In this document: positions 26,550 to 35,411 of the stretch, piece by piece
Layout of the letters: the number at the start of each line of letters is the position of its first letter
Numbering within the stretch: position 1 is the stretch's first letter
Origin: Novosphingobium sp.
GTDB taxonomy: Bacteria; Pseudomonadota; Alphaproteobacteria; Sphingomonadales; Sphingomonadaceae
NCBI GenBank assembly: GCA_024236175.1
Contig: JACKKY010000004.1
Span: 198,501 to 262,500, forward strand
Reading direction: 5' to 3'
Length of the DNA stretch: 64,000 bases
The notes under the pieces: generated by a model
Database searches by the model: none
The model's input: the letters and a program-made list of their open reading frames with translations, nothing else
Told to the model about the DNA's origin: nothing
Program-made: the position numbers and the translations under genes

Positions 26550-27305
26550 CTACATCGGGGCGACGTCGGTCGTCGGCCGGATCAGCATTTCCGAGACATT
26601 CACGCGCGGCGGCAGCGACACGACGAACATCACGGCGTCGGCGATGTCCTGCGGCTTCATCGAGGTTTCGCGTTCGGCCAGTTCCTGAACCGACTTGCGC
26701 AGGCCGGGATCGGTGATCCCGCCCGCCAGCTCGGTGGAGGTCGCGCCCGGTTCCAGCAGGCAGACCCGGATCCCCTGCCCGCCCGCTTCCTGCCGCAACC
26801 CCTCGGTCATCGCGGTGAGGCCGAACTTGCTGGTGCAATAGGGACCGAACAGCGCGACCGCCCTGCGCCCGGAAGTGGAGGAGATGTTGATGATGTCGCC
26901 CGATCCCTGCTCCCGCATCACTGCCATCGCCGCGCGGCAGGTATAGAGGCTGGCCATCAGGTTGACCTCGATCGTCTGGCGCCACTCGTCGAGATTGGCG
27001 CCGTCGACATGGCCTTCCTGGATGGCGCCGGCGGAATTGACGAGAATATCCAGCTTGCCGAATTGCCCGACGGTGCGCTGCACGAGCCCCTGCGCAAACT
27101 CCGCGTCGGTCACGTCGCCAGGCAGCGCGATAGCTTCGCTCCCGGCAGCGGCGATGCGTTCGACCAGCCCTTCCAGGCGATCCGCCCTGCGCGCACAAAC
27201 GGCCAGCTTCGCACCGGCTTCGGCAAGCGCCAACGCCGCCGCCTCGCCGATCCCAGACGATGCGCCCGTCACCAGCGCAACCTTCCCGGAAAGTGTTCCA
27301 GTCAT
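26550..27305 (-). CDS. SDR family oxidoreductase (cassette B)
   Basis: A 251-residue classical SDR with T-G-A-S-S-G-I-G, C-A-R-R favouring NADP(H), N-S-A-G in the core and the catalytic Y-C-T-S-K. The ATG at 27305 after a GGGGG-containing stretch is chosen over the longer frame. It is the last gene of the minus-strand cassette B, 59 bp after the preceding SDR. Confidence 0.9.
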   Translation of the reverse strand: MTGTLSGKVALVTGASSGIGEAAALALAEAGAKLAVCARRADRLEGLVERIAAAGSEAIALPGDVTDAEFAQGLVQRTVGQFGKLDILVNSAGAIQEGHVDGANLDEWRQTIEVNLMASLYTCRAAMAVMREQGSGDIINISSTSGRRAVALFGPYCTSKFGLTAMTEGLRQEAGGQGIRVCLLEPGATSTELAGGITDPGLRKSVQELAERETSMKPQDIADAVMFVVSLPPRVNVSEMLIRPTTDVAPM

Positions 27306-27364
27306 GATACCCCCAATTCCCCATTCTCTTGTTCCACCGGGCGAGCGGCAGAGCGGGCCGTCGT

Positions 27365-28156
27365 TCAGCCAGCCGTCACCCCGCCGTCGACGACCAGTTC
27401 GCTTCCGGTCATGTAGCTCGCATCGTCGGATGCAAGAAACGCGATTGCCGAAGCCACTTCTTCCGGCGCCGCGAGACGGCGGAATGGCACGGTGGCGGCC
27501 AGCCGCTCGACCTGCTCCGGCGGCGCGTCCTTGCCGAGGCCGGTGCGCACGAAACCGGGGTGGACCGAGTTGAACCGGACGCGGCTGGCTTCGTCCGCCC
27601 ATTCAAGCGCGGCGACCTTCGTCAGCATGGTGATGCCGCTTTTCGCCGCAGAATAGGCTGCCGCGCCGGGGCTGGCTACATAGCTGCGGATCGAAGATAC
27701 ATTGACCACTGCACCCTTGCCGGAGACGGCAAGAAGCGGCAGCGAGTGCCTGATCCCCACGAACATCGCCTCAAGGTGGACCGCGACGATCTCGCGCCAG
27801 TCTTCAAGGCTCGTGTCGGCAATGGCGGCCGACCTGCTCCATCCGGCATTGTTCACCAGGACGTCGAGCCTGCCGTAGCGCGCGGAAACGCTTTCCAGCA
27901 CGGCGGTCCACTCCGCTTCCCGGGTCACATCGAGTTTCGCCGCAATGTGAGTCTCGCGATCGGGCAGCCCGGCACGCACGTCCTCGGCGCCGTCGTGGTC
28001 CCGGTCGGCCAGCACCACCGAGGCGCCTTCGCCGGCAAGGCGGCGCGCGGTTGCCGCGCCGATGCCCGACGCGGCCCCGGTGACGAGGGCGACCCGGCCT
28101 TCGAAACGGCGGCATTGCGCCTGCCCGGCGACCTCCGTTTCCGCGCTAACCGGCAT
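27365..28156 (-). CDS. SDR family oxidoreductase (cassette B)
   Basis: A 263-residue classical SDR. Its motifs are T-G-A-A-S-G-I-G, an acidic A-D-R-D-H (NAD preference), NNAG and the catalytic Y-S-A-A-K. Its start overlaps the end of the P450 gene by 11 bp, so the two are translated from one message. It is a different subgroup from the SDR in cassette A. Confidence 0.9.
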   Translation of the reverse strand: MPVSAETEVAGQAQCRRFEGRVALVTGAASGIGAATARRLAGEGASVVLADRDHDGAEDVRAGLPDRETHIAAKLDVTREAEWTAVLESVSARYGRLDVLVNNAGWSRSAAIADTSLEDWREIVAVHLEAMFVGIRHSLPLLAVSGKGAVVNVSSIRSYVASPGAAAYSAAKSGITMLTKVAALEWADEASRVRFNSVHPGFVRTGLGKDAPPEQVERLAATVPFRRLAAPEEVASAIAFLASDDASYMTGSELVVDGGVTAG

Positions 28157-29363
28157 CGAACGCGATCGGCAGGCTGTTCAGGCCGTAGGCGCCGAGAATT
28201 GAGCGCCATTCCAGCCTGCCCTCGATCTTCGGATGCCGGATCCGGCCCGCGATGAGGTGCAGGCTCTCCTCGAGGATCGCCTTGGCGACGAATTGCCCCA
28301 CGCAGATATGCGCGCCGCGCCCGAAACCGACGTGGCGGTTTGCATTCGCGCGTGCCGGATCGAAGCTCTCGGCTTCGGCGAAAACCGAGGGATCGTGCCC
28401 GGCGAGCGGGGTCGCGATGACGAGCGTGTCGCCTTCCCTGAAGCGGATGCCCTCATAGGTGAAATCGCGCGCGGCGCGGCGAAACGGGGAGACGGTGGGC
28501 GTGTGCCGCAACGCCTCTTCGACGACCTTGCCGCAATATTTGAGGTCGTCCGCGCAGCGCTCGTAGATTTCCGGGTTCTCGACAGCCAGCTTCATCGTCA
28601 TCGTCAGCTGGTTCTTGGTGGTGTCGTATCCCCCGAACAGCAGCGTGAGCACCATGAAACGCAGTTCGGTCGGGTCGATCTGGCCGGAGTGCTCGGCGAG
28701 GATAAGGGTGTCGAGCAACGCGCCCTCGTCGAGGGCTCCCCCCGCTTCGCGGTCCTTCACCAGCGCGTCCGCAAATTCCCACATGACGTCCCAGCCCGCC
28801 ATGAACAGCGGCTTCGCGGCGGGATCCAGCGTGACCGAGAGCAGCTGGCTTTCCAGCGCCGAGCGGATGCGCGGTATCTCGTCGGTGGAGACGCCGAGCA
28901 ATCCGCACACGACCGAGATCGGGATGTAGGAGGCGAACTCCGCGAAATCGAAACGCCCCTTCGGCGCCCATTCGTCGAGCAGGCGTGTGATGATCTGGTG
29001 CATCATGTCGCGGGCATCGTTCGCGCGGCGCGGCGTGAAGGCCTTGTTGATGCTGGCGCGAAGGCGTTTGTGCCCTTCGCTGTTGCCGGGCCTCGCCATG
29101 ATGATCTCGTCCATGAAGCGGCCCCACATGGTGCCGCGCGCTTCGTAGAAGTCGATCACCGGGCCGAAGCCGGAATGGAGGTTCTCGTCGTCGGCCAGCA
29201 GGTCGCAGGTCGCCTGGTAGCCGTGGACGAAATAGCCCTGCGAGAAGCGCGCCAGCCAGGGGTGCTGCTTGCGCGCCTCTTCCAGGAACGGCGCCGGGTT
29301 CGAGGCGAATTCGTCGGTCTCGACAGGCAGGACTGGCAAGACGGCTTCGTCGAGCATGCTCAT
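28146..29363 (-). CDS. Cytochrome P450 (cassette B)
   Basis: A 405-residue P450. The haem loop is F-G-R-G-A-H-I-C-V-G with the axial Cys near residue 354, and the I-helix has F-G-G-Y-D-T-T-K-N. The ATG at 29363 overlaps the sulfotransferase stop (ATGA), so translation is coupled. The frame continues far upstream inside the sulfotransferase gene, but that part is a shadow. It is paralogous to the cassette A enzyme, sharing the unusual G-G-Y-D-T and the Y-E-R-C-A-x-D-L helix. Substrate specificity is probably related but not identical. Confidence 0.93.
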   Translation of the reverse strand: MSMLDEAVLPVLPVETDEFASNPAPFLEEARKQHPWLARFSQGYFVHGYQATCDLLADDENLHSGFGPVIDFYEARGTMWGRFMDEIIMARPGNSEGHKRLRASINKAFTPRRANDARDMMHQIITRLLDEWAPKGRFDFAEFASYIPISVVCGLLGVSTDEIPRIRSALESQLLSVTLDPAAKPLFMAGWDVMWEFADALVKDREAGGALDEGALLDTLILAEHSGQIDPTELRFMVLTLLFGGYDTTKNQLTMTMKLAVENPEIYERCADDLKYCGKVVEEALRHTPTVSPFRRAARDFTYEGIRFREGDTLVIATPLAGHDPSVFAEAESFDPARANANRHVGFGRGAHICVGQFVAKAILEESLHLIAGRIRHPKIEGRLEWRSILGAYGLNSLPIAFDAG

Positions 29364-30574
29364 GGCGCTGCGGCTCCTGTTGGTTGCGGCCAGAGATCGA
29401 AACGGTCCATGTATCCGGAAAACTGTTCGCGGATCTCCGGCTCCGAAAGCCCGAAATCGTCGGCGCTGTAGCGATGCGCCCCGTGCCGGTACTCCGGTTT
29501 CGCCGCGACGCGATCCTCCATCGCGGCCTCCACCTCGGGCGAGAGTTCCAGGCCGAGGAACGAATAGATGCGCTTCACCACGGCCATCGGCTGCGCATGG
29601 AAATCGGAATGCAGAACATCGAGGACCTGTTCGGAATGCGCCTGTCGCACCGGCTCCGCCCGGCGCAGCGCCCGCGCCGCCCATCCCGTCAGCCAGGGCC
29701 CCATCAGCCGGGCGCGCTGATCCTTGCGTCCGGTCTCCATCAGCTCGTGATTGGCCATGACCAGCGAACAGAGCGAGGGAATCGCCTTGGCGGGATCGCG
29801 GTGTGTCTGGATCACGCAGGCATCGGGAAACGTCTCGAACACCACGTCGAGATTGTCGATATGCGGGGGATGCTTGAGGAGCCAGCGCCTGTCCTGAGCG
29901 GTGCTGCCGATCAGCTGCAGCACGCTGCGCAGGTAGCGGTATGAAGGGCGCACGTCCTGCGTCTGCCGCCACGCGTCGTAGCTTTGCGCCGACCAGGCCG
30001 AGGACCAGACCAGCGAAACGAAGCCGTGGAACAGGATGCCGCCGCATTCGTCGACTTCCTCGGCCGCCATGTCATGCGCCGCCCGCAGGTCAGGCGATCC
30101 GGCGAAACGCGCCTCGAGCTGGCGCTTCACCTCCTGATACGCCGGGAAAGCCTCCCACTGGTCGCGCGGGGGACGCGGCAGCGGCGCGGAGGTGATCCAG
30201 CTCTGGAGTCCCTGGAACTGGGGATCGACCGAAAGCAGCTTGTGCAGCGCCGTTGTGCCCGTGCGATGCAGGCCGGTGATGATGACGGGGCGGGCAACCG
30301 GCTCGCGGGCGGCATCGGCATGGCGCTTCAGTTGCTGCGCCGCCATTCCCCGACCGCACAGCGTCGTCAGCAGCGCCCCCCAGGCGATAGTGCGGCCGGC
30401 TTCCGTGAAGCGCGGATCGTAATCCATCGATTCCAGGAGAACCCGCAAGCCCGGGAGGTAGTCCGTTTCGCCGAAATCGGCTGACCCGATCTGCTCCTCC
30501 GCCAGCTCATGCAGGCGGTCGCTGGCGCCGGAAAAACGATCCGGCGCGGGAAATCGGGTTTCTACGCCAAGCAC
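29360..30574 (-). CDS. Sulfotransferase family protein (cassette B)
   Basis: A 404-residue P-loop sulfotransferase with the same PAPS loop (T-G-L-H-R-T-G-T-T-A-L-H-K-L-L) and 3'-phosphate site (Q-T-H-R-D-P-A-K-A-I-P-S-L) as its paralogue at 19919. The start is taken as the GTG at 30574, 7 bp after the DUF1214 stop and preceded by GAGG. This gives an N-terminus (L-G-V-E-T-R-F-P-A-P) that aligns with the paralogue (F-G-I-E-E-R-F-P-A-P). The longer frame is an artefact. The acceptor is unknown. Confidence 0.88.
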   Translation of the reverse strand: MLGVETRFPAPDRFSGASDRLHELAEEQIGSADFGETDYLPGLRVLLESMDYDPRFTEAGRTIAWGALLTTLCGRGMAAQQLKRHADAAREPVARPVIITGLHRTGTTALHKLLSVDPQFQGLQSWITSAPLPRPPRDQWEAFPAYQEVKRQLEARFAGSPDLRAAHDMAAEEVDECGGILFHGFVSLVWSSAWSAQSYDAWRQTQDVRPSYRYLRSVLQLIGSTAQDRRWLLKHPPHIDNLDVVFETFPDACVIQTHRDPAKAIPSLCSLVMANHELMETGRKDQRARLMGPWLTGWAARALRRAEPVRQAHSEQVLDVLHSDFHAQPMAVVKRIYSFLGLELSPEVEAAMEDRVAAKPEYRHGAHRYSADDFGLSEPEIREQFSGYMDRFDLWPQPTGAAAP

Positions 30575-30581
30575 CGGGTCC

Positions 30582-31811
30582 TCACCACAGCCGGTGCTGC
30601 TGAAGCCATTTGCGCCGCTCGCGCAGGATCGTATCGCGCTGCTCCGGCGATACGGTCGGCGTATCGGGCGGCATGAGGCCGCGAACCTCGTCCAGCTTGA
30701 CCTTCTTCGCCGTGGGCAAGGTCGCCCCTTCGCTGCGGAACCAGCGCCCCTGGAACTGGCCGGAGGGATGGCCGGCGGTATCGAGCCAGTTGGGCACCCC
30801 GGGATCGTGCTTCGAGATGACGAAGCGGACCTTGCCGTCCGTATCGACATGCGCCTGGGTGTCGTTGAGGCAGCTGTGGTTGTTGTGCCAGTCGGTCGTC
30901 TCGAAGACCTCGTCGGTCAGCATGACCGACCAGTATTCGCACACGGACGGCACCGTCGCCTCCACCACCAGCGCCTCGTCGTCGGCGAGCTCATAAGCGG
31001 TCTCGAAATAGAACTGGCCTTCGAGGCCGACGACCTCGGTGGTGTCGTAGTAGGTGAGCTTCTCGTTGAGGAAGCCTTCTTTGCGCATGTTCTCGATATG
31101 CGCCATCTCCACCCCGGAATAGAAGGTGACCGCCTCACCCAGCCAGTGAAGCTGTTCCTTCAGATAGTCCACCGACGGGCGCGGCCGGCCGCCGGGGGCA
31201 ATGTCGAGGCGTTCGATGGAAGGCGTCGCGATGTCGCGGTTGGTCCAGTCCGCATTCACGCCGCGAAACCAGAGCTTGTTGGTATCGGGCCGCATTTCCC
31301 ACCAGTCGCCCGTATAGCCCTCGGGACGAGTCTGGCTGAGGATGACGTCGAACCAGCCGTCTTCGTCCACGTTCAGCGCATTGATGTCATGGTGATCCAG
31401 CGAAGCGCCGGGCTGCTCGGCGGTCACGTTGCCGCCCGGCTCGCACGGGAAAGGCCCGCGCTGGGCGATGATGGCGATGCGCATGGCGCCCTGCTTGCCG
31501 CGCAGGCGATAGACGCCGTCCGCCCTGACCTTCGCCAGGCGGTATACCGTGTCGGCATTGGGCTGGCCGAAATTGAAGATGAACCCGTTTCCGGGCCGGA
31601 AGAACGGATAGTCGGGGTCGCCCGCAAGCGAGTCGAACAGGCTGAACACCATTGCCGACTGCATCTTGCGCGCAAGTTCCTGCCGGACCTGCGGATCATC
31701 GCGGACCCGCTCTGGCAGTTTGCCGACGACCACTTCCGGCAACGCCCGCAGCTTGTCGACGAATTCGTCCCAGCCGGGAATCAGGCTGCCGGACTGCTTG
31801 TCTTCACTCAT
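30582..31811 (-). CDS. DUF1214-domain protein (cassette B)
   Basis: A 409-residue paralogue of the protein at 18674. It shares D-D-P-Q-V-R-Q-E, F-G-Q-P-N-A-D, S-Q-T-R-P-E-G-Y-x-G-D-W-W, F-E-T-T-D-W-x-N-N-H-S-x-L-N-D-T-Q and D-P-G-V-P-N-W-L-D-T-A-G. No signal peptide is visible. It opens cassette B (DUF1214 - sulfotransferase - P450 - SDR - SDR), which reads as one tight operon. The constant DUF1214-sulfotransferase pairing in both cassettes suggests that the two act together, perhaps on the same bound substrate (inference). Confidence 0.88.
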   Translation of the reverse strand: MSEDKQSGSLIPGWDEFVDKLRALPEVVVGKLPERVRDDPQVRQELARKMQSAMVFSLFDSLAGDPDYPFFRPGNGFIFNFGQPNADTVYRLAKVRADGVYRLRGKQGAMRIAIIAQRGPFPCEPGGNVTAEQPGASLDHHDINALNVDEDGWFDVILSQTRPEGYTGDWWEMRPDTNKLWFRGVNADWTNRDIATPSIERLDIAPGGRPRPSVDYLKEQLHWLGEAVTFYSGVEMAHIENMRKEGFLNEKLTYYDTTEVVGLEGQFYFETAYELADDEALVVEATVPSVCEYWSVMLTDEVFETTDWHNNHSCLNDTQAHVDTDGKVRFVISKHDPGVPNWLDTAGHPSGQFQGRWFRSEGATLPTAKKVKLDEVRGLMPPDTPTVSPEQRDTILRERRKWLQQHRLW

Positions 31812-31833
31812 AGATCTGCAACATCCCTCTCAC

Positions 31834-31859
31834 GATCGGACCTGCCATCAGGTTCGATC
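31834..31859. promoter_or_regulatory. Inverted repeat upstream of cassette B, candidate operator of a different regulator
   Basis: GATCGGACCTG-CCAT-CAGGTTCGATC has 11-bp arms with one mismatch, starting 23 bp upstream of the DUF1214 start. It does not fit the CGGAG-N5-CTCCG motif found at the other promoters of this region, so cassette B may answer to another regulator. A hairpin in the 5' leader is the alternative. Confidence 0.5.
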
Positions 31860-31956
31860 TGGTATCATGAAATGCATCGAGGCGGCCCCGCCGCCCCGCG
31901 AGATGCGTTGAACGCGATCCGCGAAGCGGCAGGGGCGCCGGTGACAATGGTCAGGA

Positions 31957-34389
31957 TCAGCCCTTGACTGTCAACCGAAGCCAGACTTCCCGTCCACGCC
32001 GCGCGATGCAGCTGAACTCCGACTTGCCCGCCGGGCCCGCCGATGCCGCGCCGGTCACCTGGGAAGTGAAGCCGCCCTGCTCGAAACTGCTCGCCGTACA
32101 GCTGCCCGCCGTGATCTTGTTCGACAGGTTGCGGCCGATCAGGGCGACTTCCCAGCTGTCGTCGGCGGCGCCATAGGCGATGTTGCCGTCGACCGTCGCG
32201 TAAGTCGGCTGGTAGTAGGCCGGGTCCAGCCCGAGCGTGCGGATAAACTTGGACGAGTACTGGCCGGCTACGCCGAAGCGGATGATCGCATCCTCACCGG
32301 CAGGCATCTCGTAGCTGATCGCCGCGTTTCCGGTCCAGTCGGCGCCGCGAGGCAAAGGCTGTCCGGTCAGGTCCTGCGCGGTGAACAGGCCGTCCTCGTC
32401 GGGAAGCAGGTTGCACCCTTCGGAGATCGTCTGGCCGTTGATGCAGGTCGCGTTGGCGAAATCGGTGAAGCGCGAATGGTTCCAGTTGATCGCACCGGAG
32501 ATCGTCAGCCCGTCGATGGCATCGGGACTGTAGGAGAAGTCGAAGTCGATGCCGTAGATCTTGGCGCCGCCCGCGTTCTGCGTGACGATGACGGGGAAGC
32601 CGGTGACCGGATCGGTAAGCGACAGGTTCACCTGCAGGCCCTTGTACTTGTAGTAGTACCCGGCAAGGTTGACCGAGAGCTGACGGTCAAGCAGCCGCGA
32701 CTTGAGGCCGATTTCCCCGCCGCGGATACGTTCGTCGCCGAAATGCGGGTTCGCCGCCGGCGTGACGAGCGTGAAGGAACCTGACTTGTAGCCCTGCTTC
32801 ACCGCCGCGAACAGCGTCAGGTCGTCGGTCGGCGTCCATGTGATCGTCGCTTCCGGAGACCAGTTCTTACTGGTGAACTTGTCGTTGTTGGGCAGCGAGA
32901 TGTCGAGCGGTGTGGAGCCTTCGAAGACATTGAATAGCACCCTGTCACTGCGGGTCTCGTGCGACCAGCGGACGCCGGCCGCCAGTTCGACCGTCGGCAC
33001 GACCTGGTAGCGCACCTGCCCGAACGCCGAATAGGATTCGATCGACAGCTTGTGCGAGCCCGTCGCCAGGAAGCCGGTCGGGAAGCTGGGTTCCGGCAGG
33101 AGCGCCCGGTTGACCGGAAGCTGGAGGCGGTTGAACACCACGCCATCCTGGTAGAACGCGCCGACAGTGAAGTTTAGCGGTCCGGAATAGTCCGAATCCG
33201 CGCGGAACTCCTGCGTGAAGTCATGACGATAGAAGTGGTTGTCGGCGAAATAGTAGGCCGCCGAATAACCGGTGAGGATGGCGTTGATCAGGGATTCCGA
33301 GCGCAGGTCGTAATAGCCGGTGATCGACGTCAGATTGATGTTACCGGTATCGTAGCTCAGTTCGAGAGTGCCGAACTTCTGGTCACGCACCATCCGCGGC
33401 ACGCCGCCGTTGCGCACGTTCGGGAAGAACGCCGGGTCGGCGCCGACGAGGTAGATCGACCGGTTCAGGCGGCAATCGTCATCCGGGTTCTGGAAGATAA
33501 CGCCGCTTGCCGGGTCCGGCCGGTTCCCGTTCGGACAGTCGGCACGCTGCCCCTGCCCCGCGTCACCCTGGATGTTGTCATACGCCCAGTTGAGCTTGAG
33601 CCGAGCGGTGAAATCCGTCGTCGGCTCCCACAATCCGGTCAGGCGCACGATGTGGCTGCGCGTTTCGGCGAACTTGCGCTTCAGCGGGATCGATCCGAAT
33701 GCGTCCGGCCCCAGGTTCTGGGCGCGGTTGCGGAAGAAGCCTTCCTGGAAGCTGGACATGCCGGCCAGCCTCAGCCCGAACGTGTCGGTCACGGGCGTTG
33801 ATATGATCAACTCGCCGCGCTTCTCCTCTGCTTCGGCCTCGTAGCCGAGGCGGGCGATGATCTCGAGTTCATCCCCCGGGTCGTTGGTGCGCAGCGACAC
33901 CACGCCACCGGGGCTGTTCTTGCCGAAAAACAGCGCCTGGGGACCCTTCAGGACCTCCGCCTGCGCAAGATCGAACATGCCCGCCGAATAGGCGAGGCCC
34001 TGCGTCATCGACAGGCCGTCGACATTCAGGGAGACGGACTGGTCGATACCCTGGTCGAGAGCGTTGGTGCCGATACCGCGCAACGAGATCTGCGGGCCGA
34101 TGGTGAGCGGGCCGATACCCATGTTGAGGCCGGGCACCCGCGTGGCGAGGTCCGTCAGGTCCTTGATCTGGTTGTTCTCGAGCTGCTCGGACGTGAGCAC
34201 GGTTTCGACGACGGGAACCTTGAGTATCGATTCCTGCCGCCGGCGCGCTGTCACGATGATGTCGCCAGGCACGCTGCTTTCGGCGCTGCCCGAAGAGCCC
34301 TCACTCTGGGCAGCGACAGGCTGCGGCGCCATCACCGCACCGGCCGCCACCCCGAACAACAAGCATGAGCGCAATTTCCAACCAATCAT
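31957..34389 (-). CDS. TonB-dependent outer-membrane receptor
   Basis: An 810-residue receptor. A signal peptide ends near V-A-A-Q. The plug domain starts I-I-V-T-A-R-R-R-Q-E-S and contains L-T-D-L-A-T-R-V-P-G-L-N, and a long beta-barrel closes with an aromatic-rich last strand (E-V-W-L-R-L-T-V-K-G). It should take up a large or hydrophobic substrate with energy from TonB. The ATG at 34389 with a GGGAGGGA ribosome site is chosen over an upstream start. Two copies of the regulon palindrome lie 65-101 bp upstream. The ligand is unknown, but the regulon points to the compound processed by cassettes A and B rather than iron. Confidence 0.93.
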   Translation of the reverse strand: MIGWKLRSCLLFGVAAGAVMAPQPVAAQSEGSSGSAESSVPGDIIVTARRRQESILKVPVVETVLTSEQLENNQIKDLTDLATRVPGLNMGIGPLTIGPQISLRGIGTNALDQGIDQSVSLNVDGLSMTQGLAYSAGMFDLAQAEVLKGPQALFFGKNSPGGVVSLRTNDPGDELEIIARLGYEAEAEEKRGELIISTPVTDTFGLRLAGMSSFQEGFFRNRAQNLGPDAFGSIPLKRKFAETRSHIVRLTGLWEPTTDFTARLKLNWAYDNIQGDAGQGQRADCPNGNRPDPASGVIFQNPDDDCRLNRSIYLVGADPAFFPNVRNGGVPRMVRDQKFGTLELSYDTGNINLTSITGYYDLRSESLINAILTGYSAAYYFADNHFYRHDFTQEFRADSDYSGPLNFTVGAFYQDGVVFNRLQLPVNRALLPEPSFPTGFLATGSHKLSIESYSAFGQVRYQVVPTVELAAGVRWSHETRSDRVLFNVFEGSTPLDISLPNNDKFTSKNWSPEATITWTPTDDLTLFAAVKQGYKSGSFTLVTPAANPHFGDERIRGGEIGLKSRLLDRQLSVNLAGYYYKYKGLQVNLSLTDPVTGFPVIVTQNAGGAKIYGIDFDFSYSPDAIDGLTISGAINWNHSRFTDFANATCINGQTISEGCNLLPDEDGLFTAQDLTGQPLPRGADWTGNAAISYEMPAGEDAIIRFGVAGQYSSKFIRTLGLDPAYYQPTYATVDGNIAYGAADDSWEVALIGRNLSNKITAGSCTASSFEQGGFTSQVTGAASAGPAGKSEFSCIARRGREVWLRLTVKG

Positions 34390-34453
34390 GACAGTCCCTC
34401 CCTTTCCCAAGGCATCGTGACGAAAGGTCCTCCCTCGACGGGACATTATTAAA

Positions 34454-34468
34454 CGGACCTTGCCTCCA
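34454..34468. promoter_or_regulatory. Operator site D1, degenerate copy (CGGACCTTGCCTCCA)
   Basis: It matches the regulon motif with weakened arms (CGGAC and CTCCA). Its centre is 22 bp from that of D2, about two helical turns, so a second dimer could bind on the same face. Confidence 0.4.
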
Positions 34469-34475
34469 TTTCATA

Positions 34476-34490
34476 CGGACATCAGCTCCG
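34476..34490. promoter_or_regulatory. Operator site D2 upstream of the TonB receptor (CGGACATCAGCTCCG)
   Basis: Half-sites CGGAC and CTCCG with A/T flanks (ATA and TTTA), 87 bp upstream of the receptor ATG. It differs from the consensus by one arm base. Confidence 0.6.
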
Positions 34491-34644
34491 TTTACGCAAG
34501 GGGCATCATGCCTGGAGAGGTGGAAGTCGCGCCGTCAGTTCACCTGGAGACAGCCGCGATTGCGCACGCAGTCGGCGCGCGAGGATGGGCGGTAGCCCGA
34601 TCGGGATCCCGGCGCGGCGGCCGCCGCAGGAGCCCGGCGCACCA

Positions 34645-34713
34645 TTGGAATCAGGCGGCCGTTTGGATTCAGGCGGCGGTTGGAATCAGGTGGCGGTTGG
34701 AATCAGGTGGACG
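34645..34713. repeat. Four tandem 17-bp repeats at the end of the tetR gene
   Basis: The unit TTGGAATCAGGCGGCGG occurs four times (34645, 34663, 34680, 34697) with few changes and one 1-bp insertion. The last unit contains the stop codon of the tetR gene (34703-34705). The rest is non-coding, between tetR and the receptor promoter. It looks like slippage expansion of the 3' end of the gene. Confidence 0.8.
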
Positions 34714-35392
34714 CCTTACCCGCCTTCAGGCCGTCGACGAGTATGTCGATCAGTCGCATGGCGCCCTCTTCCCAGTCGAGAGCCTGGTCACCGTCATAGG
34801 TGATGGTGAAACCCGTTATCGCGCGGATGAGATCCATCGGCGTAACGTCTTCCCGGATCTGGCCAGCTGCGATCGCCTTTTCGGTTAGCGCGAAGATCGA
34901 CGCCTTTATCAGCTGCGTCGAGGAATGATAAACCTCAGTCGAGGCCCCGAAAACGGGATTGTCGGTGATTTCCGTCGCCGAGATATGTGGCGGCCCGGAA
35001 CTGAGTCCCAGCGTCGACATCACGATCGAGGCAAGAACCTTCTTGGTTGCGGTGTACCCGACGAAGAGCCGCATCCACTTGTGCAGCGCGTCGACCGGCT
35101 CCTCTTTCTCAAGCAGCTCCGAAGCCGCTTCGGCGAGGTGCTCGACTTCGCTTCGGCAAACCGCCTCGATCAGGTCTTCGCGCGCCGGGAAATGCCGATA
35201 CAGGGTTCCGATCCCCACCCCTGCCCTTTCGGCGATGGTTTTCAGATGCACTTCCGGACCGATTTCCGCGAACGCCGCCTTGGCCGTCCTGATCAGCAGA
35301 TCGTAGTTCCGCTGGCCGTCGGCGCGGATCTTGCGACGCCCCCTGGGCTGCGTCGCCGCACGGTCGGCCCCGGTCGCGATCTTTTCCGCCAT
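34703..35392 (-). CDS. TetR/AcrR family regulator, probable controller of the CGGAG-N5-CTCCG regulon
   Basis: A 229-residue TetR protein. A basic N-terminal arm (P-R-G-R-R-K-I-R-A-D) precedes the helix-turn-helix (A-E-R-A-G-V-G-I-G-T-L-Y-R-H-F-P-A-R-E-D-L), and a helical ligand domain follows. The ATG at 35392 has a GAGGG ribosome site 7 nt upstream; the longer frame is rejected. A perfect palindrome (35412-35426) sits about 20 bp upstream of the start, as expected for autorepression. The same palindrome stands before the receptor, the divergent hydrolase/DUF1214 pair, the SDR-lux-P450 run and the DUF2332/MFS pair. The effector is unknown. Confidence 0.92.
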   Translation of the reverse strand: MAEKIATGADRAATQPRGRRKIRADGQRNYDLLIRTAKAAFAEIGPEVHLKTIAERAGVGIGTLYRHFPAREDLIEAVCRSEVEHLAEAASELLEKEEPVDALHKWMRLFVGYTATKKVLASIVMSTLGLSSGPPHISATEITDNPVFGASTEVYHSSTQLIKASIFALTEKAIAAGQIREDVTPMDLIRAITGFTITYDGDQALDWEEGAMRLIDILVDGLKAGKAST

Positions 35393-35411
35393 CAATAACC
35401 CTCTTGTTATC

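Noticed and set aside
29364..30047. Extended N-terminus of the cassette B P450
   Set aside because: It lies inside the sulfotransferase gene in another frame; the P450 start is fixed by the ATGA overlap at 29360-29363.
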